Positions 13,301-24,279 of a stretch of DNA of 64,000 nt are shown here, one piece after another (positions within the stretch are counted from its first letter, which is position 1; each line of letters opens with the position of its first letter). Position numbers and translations under genes: made by a program. A model generated the notes under the pieces. The model worked only from the letters and a program-made list of their open reading frames with translations, was not told the DNA's origin and did not search any database. This DNA comes from Volvariella volvacea V23 (lineage: Eukaryota; Basidiomycota; Agaricomycetes; Agaricales; Pluteaceae). The DNA lies in assembly GCA_000349905.1 (NCBI GenBank), contig KB722740.1, positions 277,318 through 341,317 of the forward strand, in the 5' to 3' direction.

Positions 13301-14291
13301 AGAATCTAGTCCTGCCCAACCCCGCGAGGTTTCCTCGTCCCAGGCACCGCCACCTCCGCCACCCCCTCCTACTAGCTCCCAACGGCAGCAGGCAGCCTCT
13401 TCGAGTACTCCAGTCACCCGATCTCATTGTCGTTACCATCGCATCAGTATACCCAAGACAGAAGATGGGCCCCGTGTTTTCTTCTTGGTGCCAGGGTGTA
13501 GTTTGGGTGATCACGAGCTCATAGAAGAAGAAGAGATTGAAGATCATGGGGATGCAACACACGAAGATAGCTTAAGGATTGTCACCGATATTGAGACCCT
13601 TGACTTCGAGGATTACTTGTTTGGCGTTATCCGTCAGCTCTGTGGGCCAGATTTAATCCAAAAGCAGGAAGTCTTTTATCTTCCTCAACCCGGGGAGCAA
13701 GTACTCAGGAAACCCCGCCCGAAGAAGCCTGCTGCCGAACGACTGTCCCATGCTAGACAAAGTGCCAGTGCTTACTCGCAAGCTGGAGATAATACTTTCA
13801 CCTCTCCGAGGCATCTATCTGCACTCATGCGATCTCCTGGCTCATCGCGCCCACCACACTCAGCAGCGGGGTCCGCCAGCTCTATATCTGCTGTTAGGAG
13901 GCGCGATAGTGATAATATCACGGCATCAGACTTGGGCAGCGATCTGACAGACGATGAGGACGATGAGCTGGGAGACGAGCCTAAGCACACCAAAAAACAG
14001 AGGGTTGCATCCCCAGAAACGTTAAGTCAAGCCTCGATATCAATCTCCACGTCTACTCGGGGCAAAGGGCGCAAAGTTCGAAGACTTACAAGTGATGCTA
14101 TGGCCTACAAACCAGAGTCAGAGAGTGAGGCTGGAAGTGAAGACGAAGAGACACAGACTCGGCCGAGAAGAAAGCGACGGGGCACTAAGCGGAGTCGAGT
14201 AGAGGGTGCACCAGAGGACGATGGTGACAGCGGGAGGAAGGCAAAGCGAGTTCGAACGAGGACTGTTGCTGCGAGTGCAGATCGTTCTTGA
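7310..14291 (+). CDS. Very large acidic nuclear protein with SUMO-interaction-like motifs
   Basis: Six exons (7310-8402, 8455-8763, 8816-9214, 9273-10558, 10617-12550, 12611-14291) join in phase to 2233 residues. I do not recognise the family. Most of the chain is disordered: long Asp/Glu runs to about residue 400, then Glu/Pro/Ser/Thr-rich sequence, then a Lys/Arg/Pro-rich region, and a basic tail with nuclear-localisation-like clusters (KRKRPSTTP near the start of the last exon; RRKRRGTKRSR near the end). Four hydrophobic cores flanked by acid look like SUMO-interaction motifs: INLI (160-163), IEII (260-263), VIDV (346-349) and IVID (493-496). A short ordered segment near the N-terminus contains FDAWIGGITGALRHAL. 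The only long ordered block is about residues 1945-2040 (starting CRYHRISIP, ending FYLPQPGE). A nuclear, SUMO-linked scaffold is inference. Confidence 0.85.
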
Positions 14292-14524
14292 ATTTAGTGT
14301 TACATCCATAACTAGCATTGGTATCACTGGTCGTTTTCGATGATTTCTTGACACTCAACTTATTTCTCTTGTAGCATTGCTTAACATTCGCATTGGTTTC
14401 GGGCACTCAGACTGAAGAATGTACCTTAAACTATTTACTGTAAATATTCAAGTGAAACTACGATTGAAGCAAGAGATATCTATGTCCATTTCCAACACGC
14501 TGTGAACGACTTCATAGCTCATCG

Positions 14525-17102
14525 TCATTTCCTTGTGGTACGCGATTTCTTCACTGGTTGAACTTCTATCTCTCCGTCACCCTCTGGCGCTGCAGATGGT
14601 CCACGCTTGTTAGCGGCGACAGACGTGGTCGACCTAGCAGATCGCCTAGGTTTCGCGGTCTCTGTGTCATTTGTATCTTGCTGACCATCCACCTTTCCAG
14701 TATTTCGTGAAACCCTGGAAGCGGCTGATTTCTTGGCAGTTGGTGTTTTCTTCATACCACGGGTCTTCCCTTCTTCCTTCTCAGTTGCCCCGCCTTCATT
14801 GTCATCCGCCTCAGCTGGTTGTTCTGAAGATTCTTTTGCATTGTTGTCTGGAATCATCAGTGCGCCTTCTGCGACGTTTGTAGAAGGCCCACTTGAAACA
14901 GGTTTTGGGGTGGCCCTTCGCGTCGTACGCCTAGGTTTCGTCTCTACGGGCGTATTCTCAATTGGCGACGTGCCTGTAGTAGGATCCTCAGGTGCGTTTT
15001 GGGGCGTTTGCCCCCTAATCCTATGCTTCTGGCTCTTTGGTTCATCCTGCGCCTCCCTAGCTTGGCCCTCGGCGGCAGCATCAGGCTCTTCACTCGTCTG
15101 TTGTGTCTTCTTTGATGTCGTCTTTGCCGGAGCCTTTCGAGTTGCAGAGGTGCGCTTGGGCTCACCAGCTTCACTCTCTGCCTCTTCACCATCATTGATG
15201 ACCTCATCGGCTTTGGCTCGTTTTGTACGGCTGGTAGGAGCTTTAGCATCAACTTTTGTTGCTGAACGCTTCGAACCCGTAACAGGTTCTTCGATAGATG
15301 CACCTTGCTCTCGCGTTCTGGAAGTCCTGGCCCCAGTGGATTTTTTGGTGGTATTAGGCTTTGGAGGGAGCCCGTCTTCACCTCCTGATTCGGAAGCCAG
15401 ATTGTCTGGTTCAGTGGCGGATTCATTCCCTGCGTGTGATGTTACCGGTTGAACATTACCAGCACGTTCCTTTCCTTTAGGAGATTTTCTTGCTTTCTGG
15501 TTAGTTGATGTATGTGATGCTAGAGGTCTAGCGGCCGCTTCGTCTTTCGTAGATGATGGAGTTGTGTTCGATACAATCTTAGCTTCTTCCTCCTTGTCAT
15601 CTTCATCAGAAGCAAAGGGATCATTAGCGCCTTTCTTTTTTAGCTTTGGCTTTGGCTTGGCTGGTTTTGCTACGTTCGAGTCGCTAGTTGACTGTTGTAC
15701 ACTTGGTGCCGATACTGCTGCCTTGGGGGTCTGGTCGTTATTGGATGCAAGTTCTGCGAAAAACGCATCTCTAAGTTCCTGACCACCAAAAGTTACAGCT
15801 AGGAAGCTTTCGTTGAGAAGGGAAGTCCTACCTTGATCTTAGAGTCCTCCATGAGTGCAGTATTCTTCCAAATCTAGGAGATGAAATGAGCCTGGTAACA
15901 TCGATATCAGAAGTTGAAGGAGGCTCACTGTAGACTGGATGCCACTCGGGTGCTTGCTATCAATGCCTTCACGTATGCAAGGATGAGTTCCTGATCCTCG
16001 TTTCCAGCATGACTGGACATACCAATGCGTGTATATAGATCGGATTTAACACCACTCAGGACAGCGCCATGCTTCCTAAGCAGAACACTCATAACCTGCA
16101 TACCGTTTGAGCGGCAGTACAGGAAGAAAAAGATAGCAGCAAACCTTTGTGACTTCATCCTTATCGTAAACGTCAGGAAGGTATAGACAAATGACATGTT
16201 GGTAATTAGGAGTCTGGTTTTCTGGAGATGTGGCAACTTTGGCACAAAACGCGACAGTCTCGGAGAGAGGTCCAGAGATTAGGGACACTAAAACCTGTGA
16301 GTAAAAGATTCGCTGTGATGCGTCATTGACGCAGACTGACTAGCAATATTCCTCCAAATCATATCAACTTGATTAGCTGGTGCGAAGATTAGCCTACAGG
16401 ATTGTGAGACTCGATATACTGTCAGAGAAAAGAATATCTCACCATTTTCCACTTACATCACCATGTCGAATGGCTATCTCCTTGAACTTTTCGGCAGCCT
16501 CAGCTTGAACCTAGAATACAACATTTGGCATTTGCTTATACCGAAGAATGGCTGAATGAGGTATTGACTCACCTGCTCCCGCACTTCCTTCTTGCTTTTT
16601 GCTCCTGTCTTCTTGTTTGAACGTAAAGGTATAGACTCGTCATTCTGTGGATTATATGAGAGAACGCCATACAATGAGTCAGCTCGAAGACCTTAATGCT
16701 TTCAACCTTGGTTGTCACTGCTTGCACTGAGCGCATCCCTTGTTTCAAATTCCTGACGTGCTTGGGATTTGGGTCACTCACAGTGATCATAAGCTTCGAG
16801 AGTTGACAACGTATAGTCTTGATCCTTGTTGGGATCTGGACGCCTAACCCAGATCCACTGTAACATCCCATGACTGGTTAGTCCCTCTAGTTGTGATCTC
16901 GGGATAAAGTGCACTAACTGGTTTTGTGCCGTCGTTCTGCACCATTGATGGTCTATACTTCAGGGCGATTAATGTAAGTGCGCCGCAATTAGGGATACTG
17001 CAGTAGTACCTTGGCCAGGAAGTCCTCGAGTGAAATCTCCTCTTGACCGGATTTCCATGAGTACTTGTAGGTGTAGGAGATGACGTCTTCGTCTTTGTTC
17101 AT
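14525..17102 (-). CDS. Paralog A of a tandem pair; unknown nuclear-type protein with long charged tail
   Basis: Multi-exon gene starting at 17102 (exon 1 to 17010: MNKDEDVISY...EDFLAK), then a 39-nt exon (YRPSMVQNDGTKP), then WIWVRRPDPNK, DESIPLRSNKKTGAKSKKE, ANQVDMIWRNI, GPLSETVAFCAKVAT, LYLPDVYDKDEV and HGAVLSGVKSDLYTRIG. The last exon (about 14525-15786) starts ELRDAFFAEL and runs as a tail of about 420 residues rich in Lys, Thr, Ser, Ala and Glu with repeated basic clusters. Paralog B, just upstream, matches segment by segment in the N-terminal part while its tail is different. I do not recognise the family. Internal exon edges not listed here were not all fixed. The tail composition suggests a nuclear, perhaps chromatin-bound, protein. 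Confidence 0.75.
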
Positions 17103-17170
17103 GATAAAGAGATTTGGTGTGGCAGGAAGAAAGGGGTCTTGGTCACTCTGACGGTAATAAGTGGCGCAAG

Positions 17171-17254
17171 CGCGTTGTGATGGCTTATTTGGTCTGGCAT
17201 TTGATTGGACGACGCGCTTATTTACATTGATTAGCGCGTTCACATGGCACGCGT
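17171..17254. promoter_or_regulatory. Cluster of four MCB-like (ACGCG) boxes upstream of paralog A
   Basis: ACGCG occurs at 17171-17175 (reverse), 17212-17216, 17235-17239 (reverse) and within the full MCB palindrome ACGCGT at 17249-17254, all 69-152 bases upstream of the start codon at 17102. MCB boxes are bound by the MBF (Swi6-Mbp1) complex of fungi and drive G1/S transcription. Occupancy here is inference. Confidence 0.6.
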
Positions 17255-17334
17255 CAGTCAAGCACATCCGAGTCGAATGCCATGAATACATTATCGTGTA
17301 CTTCAATCGGTATAGTATAGAAGAAATATGTCCA

Positions 17335-19582
17335 CTACGACCTCTTTGTTGTGCGTGCTCTCTTCTTCGGCCGGGTAGCTGCTTCATCCTCAATGTGATC
17401 AGACTCAACCGCTTCTTCTGCAACTCGTTTTCGAGTCCTGGTTGCCCGCACCGGCTCCTCCGCCTTTGCAGAAACTTCCGTCCCAGTTACTCGTGTAGAC
17501 TTGGAGCCTATCTTTGTTGTTCTATGTGTTACAGTCCCCTCTTTGACGTCCCCTTTCGCTTCCGCATCACTGCCGGTTTTCTTGGGGACCTTGCGACTTG
17601 TTGAACCCCTGGTAGTGGATTTGCCCCGCCCTTTGGATCCTGCGGGCGTGACATCTTCCACTTGGCCATCCTCGGCCTCAGCGTGCTTCTTCTCCACTTT
17701 CTTAGTGCGCTTGGTTGACTTTGATGCTGTGGATCTCGTTTTGGTCGTAGTCTTTCTTGAGTTAGCCTTGGGCGCCTTGTCCTCTACATCTACCTCGCTT
17801 TCCCCCTCTTCGTCCATCACAGCCGCTGCCTCGTTATTGGATCTCCTCCCCTTGGACGTCTCAGTGGATTTTGACTTGGAGGTAGCCCGCCCTCGGCCTT
17901 CGGTGACCTTCGTTTGTGTCTCAACCTCATTCGAGCCCTCCTCATCGTTATCCCCCTGTGACTTTTCTTCTAGTGCTTCGTCCTTCTTCGCTTTCTTCCC
18001 TTTGGCCGCTGATTTTGTAGCAGCTGACTTTTTTGTCTTTGCCGGTTCGCTGGCTTTCTTTTTTGCTTGCTTCTCCTCAGCTGCTTTTTCTTTTGCTTTC
18101 GCCTTTTCCGCCGCCTTAGCCTGCTTCTCCTTTTCGCGTTCTTCTCGGGCAATCTGTCTGGCTTCAATTCTCCTCTCCTTGTTAGCGATTGCTTCGTCAA
18201 AGAAGGCATTTCTCAGCGCCTAAACATAATCTACTCGTGAGCACCACCTTTACTCATTTGGATGAGGACTCGCCTTCGCACGGCCATCAGGTATTAATGA
18301 TGTTTTCTTCCATGCCTTGATGTTTTGGTGAGCTAAATCAGCGCTTGGACTCACTGTTTAGTCACTCACCGTGGGCTGTAGTCCGCTTGCATGGTTACCC
18401 ACAATACCTGCTCGGTGTGTATCAAGACTTGAATCAGCTGGGATCGCCGAACTCACCTAAGTCGGCATAGAGATTTGACTTGACGCCGCTCAATGCAGCA
18501 CCGTGATCGCGTAATAGTACTCTCATAACCTATGAAACTGGTATGCGCCTCTAGTTATCTGAGCTGTAGAAAATTCACGTGCCTCTGTAACCCTTTTTTT
18601 GTCGAAGACGTCCGAGATGAATACTTGAATTAGGCACTGCTCGCTACTGATAAGGTCCAAGCAGTCTGGATACGGGATGTAGTCCCTGGCGGTGGCTACT
18701 CTAGCACAATATGCCGATGTCTCCGACAAAGGCCCATCTATGAGCGAAGCTGGAAAGAGAGCACATCAGTACTTTTCAATTGACTCCCTTTGGACTTACT
18801 CGCGATCTGCCTCCAAATCATGTCAACCTTGGGTTGGGGTGCAGTCATGATCCTGAGAGCCGTTGGATCATATATTTATGGGGCAGGTGAATACATCCCT
18901 TACCAATGTCCAGATATATATCCACTTTTAAGGCAAATCTCCTTCAAGTTCTCTGTCGCTTCGTCGATTGCCTACATTGGAGGTTGACCTCACACTACGT
19001 CGCGGAAGAACATACGAAGTACGTTACCTCGTCCCGAAGCTCTTTCTTACTTTTGATTCCTTCCTTCTTGTTCGGGCGGACAGGAATAGAAGAATCACTC
19101 TATGGCAAACTCGTCAGTATTTCTCCTTTAATTAAACCATTTCCCTACTTGAATTTCCCTCACTCGCGTGGTGAGGGTCCTAACTAGGTGGGAGATGAGC
19201 AAATCGACTTCAAAGAAGACAGTGGCACGGACAGGATACTCACCAATAGCAGACGCATCGTACACTGCAGCCTGTTTCGTTCTATGGCTGATATCTAGCT
19301 CTGAACGTCTAACCCAAATCCACTGTAAATGCAAGATGGGTTGAGGACAGGTTTGAGGACAGGGAAGGTGCTTACGGTGTTGCCATCTTCATTTTCGATC
19401 CTACTTGGCTTATACTGTAGGTGAAAATTTGACAACATGCATACTCAGACTATAACCCAACGCGTCGGTGTGGCTCAAGCTGTTGAAATTACCTTGTTCA
19501 AGAAGTCCGGGAGGCTCATCTGGCCTTGAGCCCCTGCAGACCACGCGAGCCGATAACCGTCAGGTGCCCAATCGTTGCTCAT
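17335..19582 (-). CDS. Paralog B of a tandem pair; unknown nuclear-type protein with long charged tail
   Basis: Starts at 19582 (MSNDWAPDGYRLAWSAG...SLPDFLNK), followed by a 39-nt exon (YKPSRIENEDGNT), then WIWVRRSELDI, DSSIPVRPNKKEGIKSKKE, PKVDMIWRQIA, GPLSETSAYCARVAT, FISDVFDKKRV, HGAALSGVKSNLYADLG and IKAWKKTSLIPDGRAK. The last exon (17335 to about 18221) begins ALRNAFFDEA and continues as a basic and acidic low-complexity tail, with a Lys/Ala/Glu-rich, probably helical stretch first and KKRARTTKRS at the end. The conserved segments lie in the same order and in matching exons as in paralog A, so the two arose by tandem duplication. No known domain is recognised. Exon edges in the middle are approximate. 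Confidence 0.75.
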
Positions 19583-19667
19583 GGCCTTCAGAATTAGTGT
19601 AGAAGCGTTGATATGAATAAAAGAAGGGTAAAAAATAGGTGGCCTAAATGAACCGTATTAAATAGGC

Positions 19668-19704
19668 GCGTTCTGATCGCGTTGTGGTGCACTGTTTGCG
19701 CGTT
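19668..19704. promoter_or_regulatory. Cluster of three MCB-like (ACGCG) boxes upstream of paralog B
   Basis: ACGCG read on the minus strand occurs at 19668-19672, 19679-19683 and 19700-19704, 86-122 bases upstream of the start codon at 19582, with one further copy at 19813-19817. The arrangement parallels the cluster in front of paralog A. Confidence 0.55.
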
Positions 19705-20222
19705 ATTCAAGGGACGATCTCCCTCAAACCCGGTATCTTGCCCGGTATAGTTATGGAGTCAACCCTGGCATGATAAATTCTGATAGAATTTACACAAGTG
19801 CGACTTGGTGGGACGCGCTCAAAATCATTAATGCGAAGGCTAAGGAGGCAAGCCCATTTCTTTTTGTCCTCCCACCGACGCCTTGCCGTGGGGTGACTTT
19901 ACCGGGCCCGGGCGAGACTGGTGGCAGTGCAGAGCTAACCACTAGCAAGTAATCAACAGAATGGATGACCGCAGAACCGCATCGCTTGTACTGTATGTTG
20001 TTCATACGACAGGAGTTCCGCAGCTCAAGTGCCTGCAACAACTCAAACTGATCTCCGCTTCTTCCCATTCTTTATCTGCAACGGTCTGTTATGCCCCCCA
20101 TCCAGTAAACACGCTTTCCGACTGAGCCCAAAGATTGAAGGTGAAGATTGGTGTCTGATCGACAGGAGTGGATGTTCGGAACGATGCACTGGTAGCTCTG
20201 TCAAAGCTGCTTATGCCCAGCG

Positions 20223-20322
20223 NNNNNNNNNNNNNNNNNNNNNNNNNNNNNNNNNNNNNNNNNNNNNNNNNNNNNNNNNNNNNNNNNNNNNNNNNNNNNN
20301 NNNNNNNNNNNNNNNNNNNNNN
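20223..20322. other. Assembly gap (100 N)
   Basis: Exactly 100 undetermined bases, the conventional placeholder for a gap of unknown size. Any gene spanning it cannot be read. Confidence 0.98.
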
Positions 20323-20429
20323 TCATCCGGTGTCCGAGGGTTTTGGAGTTGATAACACCAGATACTATAGGAAGTCATTCTCTATTAGATCAGACACCGG
20401 ACGTGATAATCTCCCTTCGACTAGTCACT

Positions 20430-21300
20430 GTTGTGCTTTTGCAACCAGAAGCCTTCGGAAAGTACGTCAATCCCTCCGTTCTCACCGATGGTCGGTTATG
20501 TCGGGTATGATGCAAGGAATAGCGATATCAGCGTAGCGCTTGCTTTCAACTATCTCTTTCACATCATCCTCAGCAAACCAGGATAGATGGTGGCTGTTAT
20601 CGAAGCTGTGGCTGAGCCGTACCGCTTGCAGCTCATTTGTAAAATTACAGTAAGTATCTTACAGGACAAGAGACAGCGAAATGGTTAATGAACAGTGGTG
20701 CGCTCGTAGATCAATCGCATCATCAACTCAACTCGATAGCCAATAATACCGATACCAGCAACCTTGAAGCTCAGGGTGCTACTTCATCTGGAGTAGCCGT
20801 CCGATGGAGCCGACGGAGGATTTCATTCGACTACCTCCGCCAGTGCTATTACCAACCATGGACGACCACCCTTAAGCCTCGTGTCCAGCGATCAACACCC
20901 AACCACCGAGAAAAGTGGTGCTTAACAAGCCCACATCGGACGCATGGCGACTATTTTAAGGGCATTACGGTAGACGTCCCGGTTTGACTCACGTTCCGAC
21001 AAGACGAACAAGAAAAGAGGTTACATTGCTAGTGCCACCCCATGTGCAGATAATCAAGAAAGGGCACAAGTACAAGTGGGCGCTGTTGGCACTGCAATTC
21101 CGTTGTGAAGATGACCCATATTTGGGGGTGATGGGCCCAGAACACATCAGAGCATAACTGGACTTGAGTAAATCTCAAAAGGGCAGGCCGCAGCGCGAGG
21201 CATTCACCGCATGGTTGGGCAATACGCAGTAAGAGGTTTACGGCACTGCTCACAGCTTTGTTTCTTGGATCGCGATTTTAAAGAGGCAATAATATACCAA
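20430..21300 (-). other. Possible diverged multi-exon gene
   Basis: Reading the minus strand, several segments look protein-like and end at plausible splice sites: KQSCEQCRKPLTAYCPTMR ending at a GTGAAT near 21200; SPCVRCGLVKHHFSRW after a TAG acceptor near 20960; ELMMRLIYERTT near 20720; and NELQAVRLSHSFDNSHHL continuing to DIAIPCIIPDITDHR, which ends at GTGAGA near 20487. The first two recall a Zn2Cys6 cluster, but the spacing is one residue off and I could not join all pieces in phase. Treat as a hint only. Confidence 0.2.
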
Positions 21301-22108
21301 ACATCTTCTTATGAGGCAAATGACCGTTTGAGAGAACAAGCACAATAACCACAGCCTACAACTCAGCCGTAACAGGTTCCCTGTAAAGTCATATTTCTTC
21401 ACAATGGTGAGCGTCGGGATGAAACGCGACGATGGTACAATATAAAGGGATGTGTAAACCTGTCCCGCACACCCCGACAGGCATTTGAGGGAAATAACAG
21501 GACAGGACACCCAATTGAGCACGATAAAACGTGAAGCTTGCTTGCGGGGCTATATTATTGCACTGCAAGGGTCACTGCTAATGATCAGGGTCTTCTCGCA
21601 TCACTGCTAGACTCGTTTCATGTATTCCGCGAACGACAGGTTTTGGACGAGAGGCCTGGAAGTATGTCATTAGTATTATAAACTCAACGGCGTGACCTTG
21701 AGTGGTACTCGTAAGCGAGTTGACAAGTGCCGGAGTCATTGCGGGAGCGCTGAGTGCTGGCGATACCGAGTCTCACGATGGTAGTACAGAATGATCTGCT
21801 TCGGCGCACGGGAATATGCATGAAGTAGAATTTTTGTAGCCTATGACAAGCTATGCACCCATCTACCTGTATCCAAATCTAGACCAGAAGTAAACGTCAT
21901 GAGTAATTGCTGCTGTTACTGATGACTTGGAAACCAAGAAGTACTGACTCATAGCCCTAGTCTTATGTTTGGGGTGGGAACAACCCCGCGTGAGAATTGC
22001 TCCCAGAGACTACAGCGTCGAGGACCCAGGAACAGGTGTGATAAAAAAAGTACAGCTGATAGTGGATGTAATGGGATACAAGTTGGAGGAGCTGATACAT
22101 GGCGACCA

Positions 22109-23037
22109 CTAGCTTGGAGCACCCTGGTCCGGTAATCGTTCAATTGCATACCGTCTACTGACGATATACATCAGAGGTATACCCGGTATCTGTCGAATGC
22201 GTCGACGCAATTCCCTGTCGCAAGTCGCAACGATGTAACACTTGTGTGCAGTCACCCTTTGGACGAGACAATCATCAGCATATGTACCGGGGTGTGTGCA
22301 CTTTATTCTCTCAAATCTAGGATCGCGGGCGACACTGTTGGGGTAGATGTATCAGCTCGACACAATCATAGAACAAGGTCTACGTTCAGTGATTATCACT
22401 TACCGAAGCGCAACGCGATAGCGATGTCCAAGCTTTTCAAGTTCTGCCATCACACAATCTGTAACGCAAGGTATACCTGCAATGATTAATGTTAGTATCC
22501 AGCAACATAACAACGGAACAGCGCGGAGATAATGAGAATGTCACAGATAACTAAGACCAACATTTGGCGTAGAGGCAGTCCATCATCCCACTGATAAGTT
22601 CTAGCTTGTTTTGCAGGCTGAAGTTGATAAAGTTAGTGTCTATGAGGACACGGTATGGCGGGGCGAGGGCTGTGTTGTGCGCCAGGAACAGTGAAGATGC
22701 TACTTGGGGACTGTATGAACGAGAGAATATCAAATGATGGTCGGCATTATGAGATCATGCAAGAACGGGTCGGATAGATGGAAGCAACGCTCACACTCTC
22801 CGTACTGCCTTTTCCTTCTCAGCCTCGTCTTTTTTCTTTTGCTTCAATTGGTTTTCTTTTCTAGAAGCACATGAATGAGGTTATTCATGTCGCAAAGGCA
22901 CAGTAGTATAGCATACAGTCGGATATCATTCGGATTGAGCATCCGTTTCACGGCAGCGAATTTACGAGTTTTCTTTGCTCTGCCCTGCACACATCGTGGG
23001 TGATATTGAACATATTGGCTGTCTGAGGAAATACCAT
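22109..23037 (-). CDS. FCF1: rRNA-processing PIN-domain protein FCF1
   Basis: Six exons (23035-23037, 22917-22984, 22795-22860, 22562-22710, 22404-22476, 22109-22334) join exactly in phase to 194 residues, close to the usual 190-200. Landmarks in family order: [133 protein letters not shown]. The acidic residues of the PIN fold are present (IDTNF, TDCV, YADDC, TCDREL). Family role: a component of the small-subunit processome needed for early cleavages of pre-rRNA in the nucleolus. The first coding exon is the bare ATG, immediately followed by a GTATTT donor. No single reading frame is longer than about 85 codons, so the gene is easy to miss. Confidence 0.95.
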
Positions 23038-24279
23038 TTCGAGCTATGGCGATTGACCACCGTGTAGTCTGGGCAAAATGAGGGAAGATTTGAGGCTCTG
23101 ACACTGCCTCTCAGAGTTGCATCGTCCACCGGAGGATTATGTAAGGTAAGGAATTTGCCGAGAGACCAGACGAGCTACGCCTCGATGTAAAAGTCAAGAA
23201 GTCCATCAAAGGTACGTGAAACATAGCAGCGTCAGTCTATGGCAAAAAGCAACAGACTCCTTTGTGCCGACTTGTGCACTTGGTGGATCCTGATCGCGTC
23301 CCCGTAATTGCCGGACGTGGAGTGAGCTACAATATCTTGACTATTTACAGAAGTGATAGCATATTCAAATGGACACGAGGAGAACTAACAGTCAAGGGCA
23401 TCAGAAATTGTTCCGCTCTGTGCTGGATGAGCAAATCGCTTCACAGTGATGTTTCTTGCCCCTTGAGTGGATCTGCACACTGAATGAGTTCATCGAGTCG
23501 GAGGGAAGAATCCACCGCACGCAATAGGCCTGCGATGGCCGAAATTCGAGGGAGGAACGAAGGTGCTTATTTCTAGTGCAGTTAGACCGGAGTCAAAGTG
23601 ACAGATCCGCAACTACGAGAGCAGCACCGCTGGTGCTAGTCGTGAGTCATGCGGGTCAGCGAGAGAACACCCAAATATACGGTGGCATTGCATTTATTGC
23701 TTCAGCGCCTTTGGGTGGTTGCAGGTCTACGAATAGACACCGGAGAAAAGGTCACAAGGGGATAAGTGAAGCCATAGGCCTGCGGTCTGCTATTGAGTCA
23801 CGTCAATTATCTGTGGCTATGCCATTTCAGGGCAGAAATTCTGGATGGCAGATGGACGGTGAACCAGATGGCCAAAAAACGGTTCATCAACACAGCACAG
23901 ATGGAACGTGGCCCGTGCAGACCGGTTGATAAGTTTATGTTATCGGTGGAGGAGGATGGCAGAAAAGATGGAATATCAACTCAAAAGCTTAGTGGTGGAA
24001 GGATCTTGTTGGGTTAAAGAGGGCACAAACCAGCAGCACATGGCGGAATCGAACCAAGCAGACGCTGGGCCGGGAGTCCGGAGCCCTCCGGGGGGGATGC
24101 CGGCCGGGGGGAGGGGGATCTGAGATGGTGATCGTCAAGGAAAGAAGAGTCGATGGATCTCAAATAACGGATCTTGGCCTCCCTCAAACACTGGTATAAA
24201 GTCCCAATGTTTTCGACCGTCTTGCCTCATATCCAGCCTCCCCAGTCTCCGTCTACTCTATCTCTTCTCTATACCCAGC
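23038..24279. other. Region between FCF1 and the ammonia-lyase gene
   Basis: No supported gene. It contains the FCF1 promoter side, assorted short open frames without motifs, a strongly G-rich tract at 24066-24118, and the TATA box of the ammonia-lyase gene. Confidence 0.5.
24195..24201 (+). promoter_or_regulatory. TATA box of the phenylalanine ammonia-lyase gene
   Basis: TATAAAG lies 79-85 bases upstream of the ATG at 24280, the usual place for a TATA element giving a short leader. The CT-rich stretch between it and the ATG fits a strongly expressed fungal gene. Confidence 0.6.

Larger units (their letters stand above)
19583..22108. other. Gene-poor stretch with a scaffold gap
   Basis: About 2.5 kb with no firmly supported gene. 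It holds the promoter of paralog B, a 100-N gap, and on the minus strand between about 20430 and 21300 several protein-like segments that might be exons of a diverged gene (see the separate entry). Confidence 0.5.

Noticed and set aside
14733..15452. Plus-strand open frame of 239 codons
   Set aside because: It is the mirror of the Lys/Thr/Ser-rich tail of paralog A; its Ser/Val/Leu-rich composition is what antisense of such a tail gives.
17501..18223. Plus-strand open frame of 240 codons
   Set aside because: Antisense of the charged tail of paralog B, with the same Ser/Phe/Leu composition and no motif.
20688..20987. Plus-strand frame of 99 codons next to the scaffold gap
   Set aside because: No motif, no splice partners, and the more protein-like reading lies on the opposite strand.
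24045..24055. Reverse complement resembles a tRNA T-loop (GGTTCGATTCC)
   Set aside because: The flanking bases do not form the five-pair T stem and no anticodon or acceptor stem can be drawn around it.
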